Positions 6,665 through 13,242 of a stretch of 13,242 nucleotides of DNA are shown here, piece after piece. Numbering within the stretch: the stretch's first letter is position 1; each line of letters begins with the position of its first letter. The notes beneath the pieces were generated by a model, which worked only from the letters and a program-made list of their open reading frames with translations, had not been told where the DNA came from and ran no database searches. The stretch is from Nitrospirales bacterium (GTDB lineage Bacteria; Nitrospirota; Nitrospiria; Nitrospirales; UBA8639), in assembly GCA_029261305.1 (NCBI GenBank), contig JAJDBO010000332.1:1-13242 (forward strand). Reading direction: 5' to 3'. The translations under genes and the position numbers were made by a program.

Positions 6665-7881
6665 GGCACTACCCGAAATTCTGGTAAAGGCACGATGAAT
6701 TGTCCTCCCCCTGCACGCCAGTCCTTTTCTCGCTCATAGAATTCGTTAAAAAATGCCCATGGCAGTACGAGGAAGTAATCAGGCTTAGCCCGACGGGCTT
6801 CTTCCTCGGAAACGATGGGAATCCAACTGCCAATGGTATACTTACCCCATTTTTCTGGACTCCGTTCAGCCGCAGCCTTTATGAGAGTGCTATCCAATCC
6901 ATAATATTGCAGGATGACATTGCCCTTAGTCGAAGCGCCATAGACATACACGGTCTTCCCCTTCAACACTTCTTGTTTAATGAAATTGACGCACTTGTCT
7001 CGGTTTTCCTCCAACCGCAAGCCAAACGCTCTTAGGTCCTCTAACGTATACTTCTCATTAAGCGGGATCCCTGTCCCCTTGTCATGCCTTGCGAAAATAC
7101 GGTAGCTGCCGCCATTGATATCGTTCTCTTCAATCTTAAAAATTTCCAGCCCATTGGATTCAAACATAAATTTCAAAGATTCAAGCGAATAGTATTCAAG
7201 ATGTTCGTGACAGATGTTGCCGATATCATTCTTCTCTAACATCGGAGCTAAACACATCAATTGAGCCACAAAAAATCCATCCTCGGCCAAGGCTTTCTGC
7301 GCGTCACCAATAAACTGGTTAGGGTTTTCCAAATCATAAAACATTCCGATAGCGGTAATTACCTTAGCCTTCCCAAATCTCTCCTTCTTGCCTAAATTCA
7401 TATATGCTTCGTACTCCCAGAATTCGTGCATCACAACGTCAGCGTTTTTTCGTAGAAGGTCGATCAAGTTATTAGCGGGCTCACACCCAACTCGTAGAAT
7501 TCCCTCTACACCATAACTAGCCAGAAGAGTCCCATCATTCGCGCCAATATCCAGGACCACATCTCCGGCCTTCAATGGCACCATTTCCTCAATAGCCCGA
7601 GTGATGTCACAGAGTGCCTTTCGCATCGTATCGGTCACGCCAGACCGATACCAATAGAACCGTCTATACAACAATTCTTGGGGAGCTGTATGGCGCAACT
7701 GGATTAAGGTACACTTACTACACAACACAAGATCGAGGGGAGCTTTTAGGCCCTGCCCAACCCTGTCCGGTGGGACAAAATCGTTAATGTATTGCTCTCC
7801 GAGCGATAACACATCTTTTAAATCACCGGACCCACATAGTCGGCAAGTAGACCGAGTAATTGTCTCTGGAATATGTACCAT
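6661..7881 (-). CDS. NDP-hexose C-methyltransferase (TylCIII/TcaB9/NovU-type)
   Basis: 406 residues in the three-part layout of sugar C-methyltransferases. The N-terminal zinc-binding domain has CRLC (Cys13, Cys16) and CSKC (Cys54, Cys57). The SAM domain has VVLDIGANDG at 108-117. The active-site segment is CHEHLEYYSLESL at 224-236, and the C-terminal Rossmann-like domain carries VYVYGASTKGNVILQYYGL at 311-329. Family members transfer a methyl group from SAM to the carbon next to the keto group of a 4-keto-6-deoxy sugar nucleotide, usually C3, in antibiotic or polysaccharide sugars. With GDP-mannose-related genes next to it, a GDP-4-keto-6-deoxyhexose is the inferred substrate. The start is chosen at the ATG at 7881, which has GGAG six bases upstream; a TTG at 7893 would add four residues but overlaps that site. 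It lies 18 bases after the GT4 gene. Confidence 0.88.
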   Translation of the reverse strand: MVHIPETITRSTCRLCGSGDLKDVLSLGEQYINDFVPPDRVGQGLKAPLDLVLCSKCTLIQLRHTAPQELLYRRFYWYRSGVTDTMRKALCDITRAIEEMVPLKAGDVVLDIGANDGTLLASYGVEGILRVGCEPANNLIDLLRKNADVVMHEFWEYEAYMNLGKKERFGKAKVITAIGMFYDLENPNQFIGDAQKALAEDGFFVAQLMCLAPMLEKNDIGNICHEHLEYYSLESLKFMFESNGLEIFKIEENDINGGSYRIFARHDKGTGIPLNEKYTLEDLRAFGLRLEENRDKCVNFIKQEVLKGKTVYVYGASTKGNVILQYYGLDSTLIKAAAERSPEKWGKYTIGSWIPIVSEEEARRAKPDYFLVLPWAFFNEFYEREKDWRAGGGQFIVPLPEFRVVP

Positions 7882-7887
7882 TGATTT

Positions 7888-7891
7888 CTCC
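7888..7891 (-). promoter_or_regulatory. Ribosome binding site of the C-methyltransferase gene
   Basis: GGAG on the minus strand, six bases before the ATG at 7881. The alternative TTG start at 7893 overlaps this site, which is why the ATG is preferred. Confidence 0.65.
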
Positions 7892-7899
7892 AAATTCTC

Positions 7900-9027
7900 T
7901 TAACGACTTTCTATGAATCTCAGGCTTTTTTCTGCAACCTTTTCCCATGACAAGGTATTGATCCATCGCAGCCCATCCTGGCTAAACTGATGGTGCAATT
8001 CGTGGTCGGAAATGGCCTGTTCTAGTATTTCAGCCGTTTGTTGACGGTTTCTGGGATCCTCCAATATCATGGCATGCCCAGCCACAGTTTCTTTTAAAAA
8101 TGGTGATGTAACCACAGGAGTTCCGCACCGCATAGCCTCCTTTAGCATCAATGACTCTCCATCATCAATAGAAGTACATATGTAGTACCAGGCCGCACGG
8201 TAGAAATTAACAATGTCCTCCTCAGGAGCCCGACAAAGATAAAATCCCTGTCCCTTGTCAATCAAGGGTTTCATCTTTGCTTCTATATCTATATATGGCG
8301 TGGTGTTATTGCGGCCTACCACGACCAAACCAACATCGGGATACTTCTCGTGAATGTCAATGAAACCATCAATGATGACGTCTACGTTCCTCCTGGGAAT
8401 GATCACACCCATGGAAAGAAGGTATCGCTCTGGGAAACCATATTTCTTACGAAATGACCTGAGAGTTTCAGGGTCGTCACAAGGAGAAAATTTTTTGTCT
8501 ACAGCAAAAGGCACCACACAGATGCGCTCTGTGGGAATTCCGTAGTATTTCTCAATTTGCCTCCCATCAAAGAAAGAACACGTCAACAAACCGGAGGCTC
8601 TCTTACAGGAAGGCGGCATGAAGAGACCAAAAGAAATCTTATCAACCAGCTTGTAATGAAACGGATGCGTATGGCACGAGATGTCCCACGCACCCACAAC
8701 CGTCTTAACTCCAAATGTAATCAATGGAGCAGAGTACCAGGGCGTAAAGAATACGTCGGGCTTACTCTCCTTAATCGCGAATGGCATGAGTAACTGCTCT
8801 CCCACAATCCGTCGACTTTTGAATATGCTGGGTCCTTTAATGAGAACGCCTTCGACATTGTCTTGTTTTAGATAATCCGCCTCAGGCATATAGTTCTGAA
8901 AAAATAGGACATACTGATGTTGGGGAGCTAACCGCGGCCAATATTTCAACATATTAAGTAGAAATCTCGCAGGCCCCCCAATCGGCCAATGCGGTTCAAT
9001 ACATCTAGCATCGATGCCGATTTTCAT
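7900..9027 (-). CDS. Glycosyltransferase family 4 (GT-B, retaining)
   Basis: 375 residues beginning with MKIGIDARCI and a Gly-Gly loop (GGPARFLLNML, 17-27), typical of cytoplasmic GT4 enzymes. The C-terminal donor domain shows LLSMGVIIPRRN at 203-214, LVVVGRNN at 234-241 and SLMLKEAMRCGTPVVTS at 292-308. GT4 enzymes transfer sugars from nucleotide donors with retention of configuration. Here one would extend the lipid-linked repeat unit; the sugar is not predictable. The usual E-x7-E donor motif reads D289-x7-E297, so the first acidic residue is Asp instead of Glu, a conservative change. The ATG overlaps the previous stop by four bases (9024-9027). Confidence 0.88.
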   Translation of the reverse strand: MKIGIDARCIEPHWPIGGPARFLLNMLKYWPRLAPQHQYVLFFQNYMPEADYLKQDNVEGVLIKGPSIFKSRRIVGEQLLMPFAIKESKPDVFFTPWYSAPLITFGVKTVVGAWDISCHTHPFHYKLVDKISFGLFMPPSCKRASGLLTCSFFDGRQIEKYYGIPTERICVVPFAVDKKFSPCDDPETLRSFRKKYGFPERYLLSMGVIIPRRNVDVIIDGFIDIHEKYPDVGLVVVGRNNTTPYIDIEAKMKPLIDKGQGFYLCRAPEEDIVNFYRAAWYYICTSIDDGESLMLKEAMRCGTPVVTSPFLKETVAGHAMILEDPRNRQQTAEILEQAISDHELHHQFSQDGLRWINTLSWEKVAEKSLRFIESR

Positions 9028-9860
9028 GCTTCGTTCCCTGCCTTAATTCCATAAATGGTATACCCGATTCCCCACACTCCATTCCAATAGCCTGAAGATT
9101 CGTTAAACCTTCGCCATTGTGGGAGTAGAGCTTTCATGGCCCGTACATAGAGATTCTGTGCCCCTTTCGGTAAGGCTAGTGCCGGGAAAGGAGTGGTCAC
9201 GAACCCTTTAACGGATATCAAACCAGCCTCTTCACATATACGTACATAATCTTTCATAGTCCAGGTGTGGACTTGATAGTCACAAGGTACTTGCCTCACC
9301 CGTCGAAATACATTCCTAAACTGTCCTTGCACTAGGTTCCTTAAAGAATAGGCCATGGTCCGTTCAATATCGGCAATACTTTGAATGCTGAATTTTGGGG
9401 GCACTATATTAGCAGCAAATACTCCACCTGGCTTTAATACCCGCACCATCTCATTCACCGCACCAACTAGATCATCTAAAAACTCCAGAACGCCACCGCT
9501 ATACACAAGATCAAAAGTTTCATCAGGCAAACAGAGGTTTTGGATTTCACCGCGCACTAAACCCGCAGACTGAGAAAGGGCCTCAAAATTTCGTTTAGCA
9601 ATGAACAGGGCTTCTTCGGAACTGTCAAGAAGAGTACACTGATACCCCCGCTGCCCGAGGTATTGAGATACCCTGGCGCTCCCGCATCCACACTCCAGCA
9701 TCCTTCGGCCAGGAGCGAGTTTCTCAAAACGTTCGTGCCAATAATCAAACGTAACCTGCCATACAAGGTCATACCAGGTTTCAGGTGTAGCTTTAAGCCC
9801 AGTGGGCGCTATGCGATCCTGTGTCCAAAACTGATCCCACCACTTTTGGTTATTACTCAC
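9024..9860 (-). CDS. Class I SAM-dependent methyltransferase
   Basis: 278 residues. The SAM-binding core is clear: RMLECGCGSARVSQYL at 53-68 (motif I), CTLLDSSEEAL at 75-85 with Asp79 expected at the ribose, FDLVYSGGVLEFLDD at 116-130, and VLKPGGVFAANIVPP at 141-155. These are features of the UbiE/Methyltransf_11-type superfamily. In a glycan cluster the likely job is O- or N-methylation of a sugar, or capping of the chain end, but the acceptor cannot be read from the motifs. It is probably not the C-methyltransferase, because it lacks the zinc and C-terminal domains. The start is a GTG (the first in frame after a TGA), with only a weak Shine-Dalgarno. It lies 33 bases after the aminotransferase and overlaps the GT4 gene by four. 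Confidence 0.85.
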   Translation of the reverse strand: MSNNQKWWDQFWTQDRIAPTGLKATPETWYDLVWQVTFDYWHERFEKLAPGRRMLECGCGSARVSQYLGQRGYQCTLLDSSEEALFIAKRNFEALSQSAGLVRGEIQNLCLPDETFDLVYSGGVLEFLDDLVGAVNEMVRVLKPGGVFAANIVPPKFSIQSIADIERTMAYSLRNLVQGQFRNVFRRVRQVPCDYQVHTWTMKDYVRICEEAGLISVKGFVTTPFPALALPKGAQNLYVRAMKALLPQWRRFNESSGYWNGVWGIGYTIYGIKAGNEA

Positions 9861-9893
9861 TTGTCAAAACTCGATAGGGTGTGAATAAATCCA

Positions 9894-10982
9894 TCAATCC
9901 GCGTTTGCCAAGTACGTTTTTATCAGTCGAATAACAATATCCATCTCCTCATCAGTCAAATGCGAAGAGGACGGCAAGTACATACCTCGTCGACCAAGAT
10001 CGTCCGCTACAGGAAACTCCTCGTTAGTCTTATACAGAGGCTGCCGATTCATCGGAAGAAAAAATGTTCTTGTCTCGACTCCGTTTTCGGCTAGAAATTT
10101 TTGAAGACCGTTCCGAGTTTGTTCATCTTTAAGCAGGATTCCATACATCCAAGATACGACCTTCGCATAATCCTTCTGACCCAGCATCGCCACGGTTCCT
10201 TGGAGTCGCTCGTTATAATAAGCAGCATTCCTGAGTCGAGCCTCAATAAGGTTATCCAGTCGCTCTAATTGGGCCCTCCCTAATGCGGCCTCTAATGCAC
10301 TCATCCGCAGATTCCAAGCCAAACGTCGATGCCAGAAATGCTTCTCATCATCAAAGTAGTAGGCCCGATAGTGCCGCAGGAGATGGGCTAGCTTGTCATC
10401 GTCCATCGTCACCATTCCACCCTCTCCGGAAGTCATGAGCTTATTGGCATAAAAAGAATAACAACCAGCATCGCCAAAATTGCCTACCAACCTCCCCTTG
10501 TATAAGGCTCCATGTGCCTCGGCGCAGTCCTCAATAATACGTAAATCGTAGTCATGGGCAATTTCAAGAATTGGATCCATATCACATGGATGTCCATATA
10601 TATGAACCGGAATGATAGCCTTAGTCTTTGTGGTAATTTTGTCACGAATTTGGCAAACATCCATGTTTCCCGTATCCGGCTCAGAGTCTACAAATACACA
10701 GGTTGCCCCACACTGCGTGACAGCCCCAGCAGTGGCAACCATTGTAAAGGTAGGCACAATGACTTCATCACCCTGCCGAATCCCCAATGTCCAAAGAGCC
10801 AGGAATAAGGCTGACCCTCCTGAATTGACAGCCACGGCATGCTTGACGCCAAACCGTTCGGCAAATGCCTTTTCAAACATTGCAACAGGCGGAGCCGTAG
10901 AGGAAAGCCAATTGCGCTCCAAGGCCTCCATAACATACTTTTTTTCAAGATCCGACAGTGTCGGTTCGCACACATGAATCAT
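9894..10982 (-). CDS. DegT/DnrJ/EryC1/StrS sugar aminotransferase, GDP-perosamine synthase-like
   Basis: 362 residues, full length for the family. The PLP lysine is Lys181 in FYANKLMTSGEGGMV. The cofactor-binding Asp is Asp152 in IIEDCAEAHGA. NSGGSALFLAL (53-63), GDEVIVPTFT (71-80) and IIPVHIYGHPCDMDPI (123-138) are family blocks, and NLRMSALEAALGRAQLERL is the dimer-partner segment. The GEGGM loop and the GHPCDMD block resemble GDP-perosamine synthases (RfbE/Per), which aminate C4 of GDP-4-keto-6-deoxymannose. LegC/PseC-type amination of UDP-sugars is an alternative, given the nonulosonate cytidylyltransferase upstream. The GDP-mannose-related genes downstream favour a GDP-sugar. The ATG has AGGGAG seven bases upstream, partly inside a small inverted repeat. 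Confidence 0.88.
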   Translation of the reverse strand: MIHVCEPTLSDLEKKYVMEALERNWLSSTAPPVAMFEKAFAERFGVKHAVAVNSGGSALFLALWTLGIRQGDEVIVPTFTMVATAGAVTQCGATCVFVDSEPDTGNMDVCQIRDKITTKTKAIIPVHIYGHPCDMDPILEIAHDYDLRIIEDCAEAHGALYKGRLVGNFGDAGCYSFYANKLMTSGEGGMVTMDDDKLAHLLRHYRAYYFDDEKHFWHRRLAWNLRMSALEAALGRAQLERLDNLIEARLRNAAYYNERLQGTVAMLGQKDYAKVVSWMYGILLKDEQTRNGLQKFLAENGVETRTFFLPMNRQPLYKTNEEFPVADDLGRRGMYLPSSSHLTDEEMDIVIRLIKTYLANAD

Positions 10983-10989
10983 GTTGTCA

Positions 10990-11015
10990 CTCCCTAAACA
11001 GTTTAGTCATTAAAC
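10990..11015. repeat. Overlapping short inverted repeats at the aminotransferase ribosome binding site
   Basis: CTAAAC-a-GTTTAG (10994-11006) forms a 6-bp stem. GTTTA-gtcat-TAAAC (11001-11015) forms a competing 5-bp stem that uses the same middle arm. On the minus strand the AGGGAG ribosome binding site (10995-10990) has its first two bases in the first stem. The stems are AT-rich and short, so regulation is only a possibility. Confidence 0.4.
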
Positions 11016-11034
11016 GCCTAGAGGCAGGTCGTCT

Positions 11035-12558
11035 TTACCTACGAAAATTTCTTTTTCGACCGAAGATTGCCAAATCCTCGGTCTGGACTATCCCGAATTT
11101 CCACAGAAAAACAATAAAGGCCACCGGAATGCTAGCTTTTATAGCTATAGTAGCAAGTTCGTGCCCCTCTAATCTTATTTCAGATCCAATTACAAGGCCG
11201 AGGATTAACGCGACAACCATGGCCCCAATCTTTCTACCGTTGTACTCTACCCTGTAGACATCTTGAGACACGATAAAAACAAGGCAAGCATAGACCGCCA
11301 TGGCAATAAGCGTGGCATAAGCCGCACCCATCATACCAAACCTGGGGATTAATAAAATGTTTAGCCCAATATTCACACAGGCGGAAAGCCCGGTGAGTAG
11401 AGGCAAACGATGAGACGTCTTTCCATAGAAAATCAGGTTTGCCAGAATGGTGGATACCCCCGTAAATATAAACGCCAGGACAATCACCTGCATTACTCGG
11501 TACGCCTCATAATACTCTGGAGTGGTAATAAGGAGGACCAACTCGCGAGCGACCAAAACAAGAACTAGGCCGACAAACAATATCACGCATAGGCCATATA
11601 ACAAGAGCTTCGCAATGATATCCTTGGCGCCAGGGCGATTGGACATGGAAAAAAAGTATGGCGCCCAGGCATTGTTCAGCCCAGCAATAGCAACCATCAT
11701 CACACTGGCCATATTGTAACCCAACGCGTAAACGCCAACCTCACTTAGCGTCGTATAATATTGCAATAGCATCCGATCTGAAAGATCCATGATCCACCAA
11801 AAAATCAGATGCGGTACTAGCGGAACGCTGAATTTTAGAGATTTTTTAACGTCTGGCCACGAACAGTACAACCGAATATAGGGGCGAACCAATACAACGC
11901 ATAGAATTCCAACAGAAATTGCAGCGACAAATTCTCCCTGTAACTTTCCTAATGCCCCATTCTGCCATTCAACAATAAAATAGATAATTAGAGCGAACCC
12001 TAAAAAAGACTGGACGAGCTGAAAGGTAATATATTTTCCCGGTTCTTGACGTACACGATACAACACCAACACGATTGATGAAGTTGACGTTAAAAACACA
12101 GTCCAAATCGCCAATCTCATGTAGGGGTGAAAGGGAATACCGGAAAAGAAATGATCAAACCATATCTGACCGATTAGGTCGAAAACCAAAATGACGAGGA
12201 AGGCGCTTCCGATCAACGCGAACACGGTCGTTCCAAAAAACCGAGCGCGGTCTTCCGGCTCGCTATACTCGAAGTAGAATCGGACTAAGGCCCCATTTAA
12301 CCCAAGTCCACACACGATTGTGAGAACCTGAGTGAACGCCTTGATGACTTCGATGATACCATAATCTGCCGGAATCAAATAACGGGTATAGAAGGGAATG
12401 AGGATAAAGGCCAGCAGTTTTGTTGCGAGATCTCCACTGATATACAGTGCTGATCCTTTGACGAGAATTTGCAAATGATTCAGGGTGGACTCATTTGTAT
12501 CGCTTGGATCTAAATCTCGCCCTTCTGGTGATCCTGCCTCTGGGTTCTCAATCTGCAT
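11035..12558 (-). CDS. Wzx-type polysaccharide flippase (MOP/PST superfamily)
   Basis: 507 residues with a charged N-terminal tail of about 30 residues followed by some twelve to fourteen hydrophobic helices. The first helix region continues into IPFYTRYLIPADYGIIEVI (54-72), and NGALVRFYFEY (88-98) follows; both are characteristic of the Polysacc_synt/O-antigen flippase family. Wzx proteins move undecaprenyl-diphosphate-linked repeat units across the inner membrane, so this gene implies a Wzx/Wzy-dependent pathway for the cluster. The C-terminal end is basic (FGRKRNFRR). It starts 35 bases after the cytidylyltransferase stop, with a weak GAG Shine-Dalgarno, and ends 52 bases before the aminotransferase. 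The substrate cannot be deduced from sequence. Confidence 0.88.
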   Translation of the reverse strand: MQIENPEAGSPEGRDLDPSDTNESTLNHLQILVKGSALYISGDLATKLLAFILIPFYTRYLIPADYGIIEVIKAFTQVLTIVCGLGLNGALVRFYFEYSEPEDRARFFGTTVFALIGSAFLVILVFDLIGQIWFDHFFSGIPFHPYMRLAIWTVFLTSTSSIVLVLYRVRQEPGKYITFQLVQSFLGFALIIYFIVEWQNGALGKLQGEFVAAISVGILCVVLVRPYIRLYCSWPDVKKSLKFSVPLVPHLIFWWIMDLSDRMLLQYYTTLSEVGVYALGYNMASVMMVAIAGLNNAWAPYFFSMSNRPGAKDIIAKLLLYGLCVILFVGLVLVLVARELVLLITTPEYYEAYRVMQVIVLAFIFTGVSTILANLIFYGKTSHRLPLLTGLSACVNIGLNILLIPRFGMMGAAYATLIAMAVYACLVFIVSQDVYRVEYNGRKIGAMVVALILGLVIGSEIRLEGHELATIAIKASIPVAFIVFLWKFGIVQTEDLAIFGRKRNFRR

Positions 12559-12593
12559 TACACCGGCTCAAACGTACACTTTCTAATATCCGC

Positions 12594-13242
12594 TCAGCCC
12601 AAAGACACTCCCTTCCTGGCAAGTAATTCCATCTCTGCCACCTTAAGATCAAATTCCTCATCTATATCAATTGAATCTTCGCGGGCCATCACAAGCGCTT
12701 GTATGTTCTGGTTTCTTTTTGTATTACCGCAAATTGACGAATAGGGCTCCACATACACAGCACCATTAATTCGATACGCAGGAGGGAGGTCTTGCCTCCT
12801 GGTATATTGTTCACTATTGGGAAGAATTGAAATCAAATGACCATCATCACCTATTCTTCGCATCCAATAAGGAGAGTGTTCTGCTTGGCAAACACTCATG
12901 ACCATATCCGCTTGAGTATCTTTGAAAATTTCAACTGCGGCATCGATGTGCTCAGCCCTTCGCAAAGGAGAAGTCGGTTGTAAGGTTACCAGTATGTCGG
13001 GTTGATATTTCTGCCTGTCTACCAGAAAAGTGGTAGCATGTCGCACAACTTGAAAACGGGTAGTGTCATCTGCTGCAAGGTCGGGAGGCCTAAGAAACGG
13101 TACTTCTGCACCATAGTCTTTGGCAATTTTGGCAATCTGCTCACTGTCAGTCGAAACAATGATTCTTTCCAAGCAACGCGCGGCAAGAGCGGCAACGATA
13201 GTATAGTAAATTAATGGTTTTCCGCAGAGAAGGCGTATGTTT
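12594..13242 (-). CDS. Acylneuraminate (nonulosonate) cytidylyltransferase, 5' end outside the window
   Basis: The frame stays open to the right edge. The first codons there read NIRLLCGKPLIYYTIVAAL, matching the segment just after the missing N-terminal nucleotide-binding loop. A TTG at 13172 is therefore an internal codon, not the start. Family blocks follow: ERIIVSTDSEQIAKIAKDYG, RPPDLAADDT, LVTLQPTSPLRRAEHIDAA, PPAYRINGAVYV and the C-terminal DSIDIDEEFDLKVAEMEL. Such enzymes activate sialic, legionaminic or related nine-carbon acids with CTP to give the CMP-sugar donor. The exact acid (NeuA, LegF/PtmB or PseF type) cannot be settled; the block spacing looks more NeuA/LegF-like than PseF-like. 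Other nonulosonate genes are not in the window and would be expected beyond the right edge. Confidence 0.9.
   Translation of the reverse strand, partial: NIRLLCGKPLIYYTIVAALAARCLERIIVSTDSEQIAKIAKDYGAEVPFLRPPDLAADDTTRFQVVRHATTFLVDRQKYQPDILVTLQPTSPLRRAEHIDAAVEIFKDTQADMVMSVCQAEHSPYWMRRIGDDGHLISILPNSEQYTRRQDLPPAYRINGAVYVEPYSSICGNTKRNQNIQALVMAREDSIDIDEEFDLKVAEMELLARKGVSLG

Noticed and set aside
10612..10977. 121-codon plus-strand open frame within the aminotransferase gene
   Set aside because: It is entirely antisense to a full-length conserved aminotransferase and has no recognisable motif; it is a shadow frame.
12594..13172. Cytidylyltransferase as a complete 192-residue protein starting at TTG 13172
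   Set aside because: The frame continues to the window edge with family-typical sequence (GKPLIYYTIV), so the TTG is an internal Leu codon and the gene is cut by the window.
1..13242. Search for mobile elements, tRNA genes, CRISPR arrays or a toxin-antitoxin/defence module
   Set aside because: No transposase or integrase motifs, no regularly spaced repeats, no tRNA-like cloverleaf and no defence-family domains were seen; all supported genes fit polysaccharide biosynthesis.

Overview
The window is part of a surface-polysaccharide (O-antigen, capsule or exopolysaccharide type) gene cluster, most likely from a Gram-negative bacterium. That reading rests on a Wzx-type flippase, a WaaL/Wzy-type membrane protein and an ArnT/PMT-type membrane glycosyltransferase lying among soluble glycosyltransferases and nucleotide-sugar genes. 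All eleven supported genes are on the minus strand, so transcription runs from high to low coordinates. Base composition is moderate, by eye a little under 50% GC. GTG starts occur alongside ATG. No rRNA, tRNA, insertion sequence, integrase or CRISPR array was seen. The species cannot be named from the sequence alone.

Layout in the direction of transcription. A CMP-nonulosonate (sialic/legionaminic-type) cytidylyltransferase enters from the right edge with its N-terminus cut off (13242-12594). Next come a Wzx-like flippase (12558-11035), a DegT/DnrJ/EryC1/StrS PLP aminotransferase closest to the GDP-perosamine synthase type (10982-9894), a class I SAM methyltransferase (9860-9024), a GT4 glycosyltransferase (9027-7900), an NDP-hexose C-methyltransferase (7881-6661), a small Nudix protein of GDP-mannose mannosyl hydrolase type (6664-6233), a GDP-mannose 4,6-dehydratase-like SDR protein (6195-5170), a large GT-B protein of the CDP-glycerol-transferase/capsule type (5098-3485), a GT39/ArnT-like membrane glycosyltransferase (3488-1998) and an O-antigen ligase/polymerase-like protein (2011-668). 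After a 330-base gap, the N-terminal part of another SAM methyltransferase runs off the left edge (337-1). Spacing is tight, with several 4-base stop/start overlaps, as in one long operon; the first substantial break is 338-667.

How the genes fit together. The C-methyltransferase, Nudix protein, GDP-mannose dehydratase-like protein and perosamine-synthase-like aminotransferase suggest a GDP-linked 6-deoxyhexose that may be C-methyl-branched and/or 4-aminated. The cytidylyltransferase points to a nonulosonic acid as another residue. The two soluble glycosyltransferases would assemble the repeat unit on a lipid carrier, Wzx would export it, the Wzy_C-type protein would polymerise or ligate it, and the GT39-type protein could add a decoration from a polyprenyl-phosphate sugar outside the inner membrane.

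The most interesting observation is that the GDP-mannose dehydratase-like protein has the GDP-mannose dehydratase framework (Gly-rich NAD(P) loop, YxxxK, NHESPRR) but Asn where the catalytic Glu normally sits, Ser in place of the catalytic Thr, and RPTK in place of RPTE. Together with the C-methyltransferase and Nudix genes beside it, this may mark a non-standard GDP-sugar pathway. No complete, clearly unprecedented system is visible; most of the window is a recognisable polysaccharide locus.
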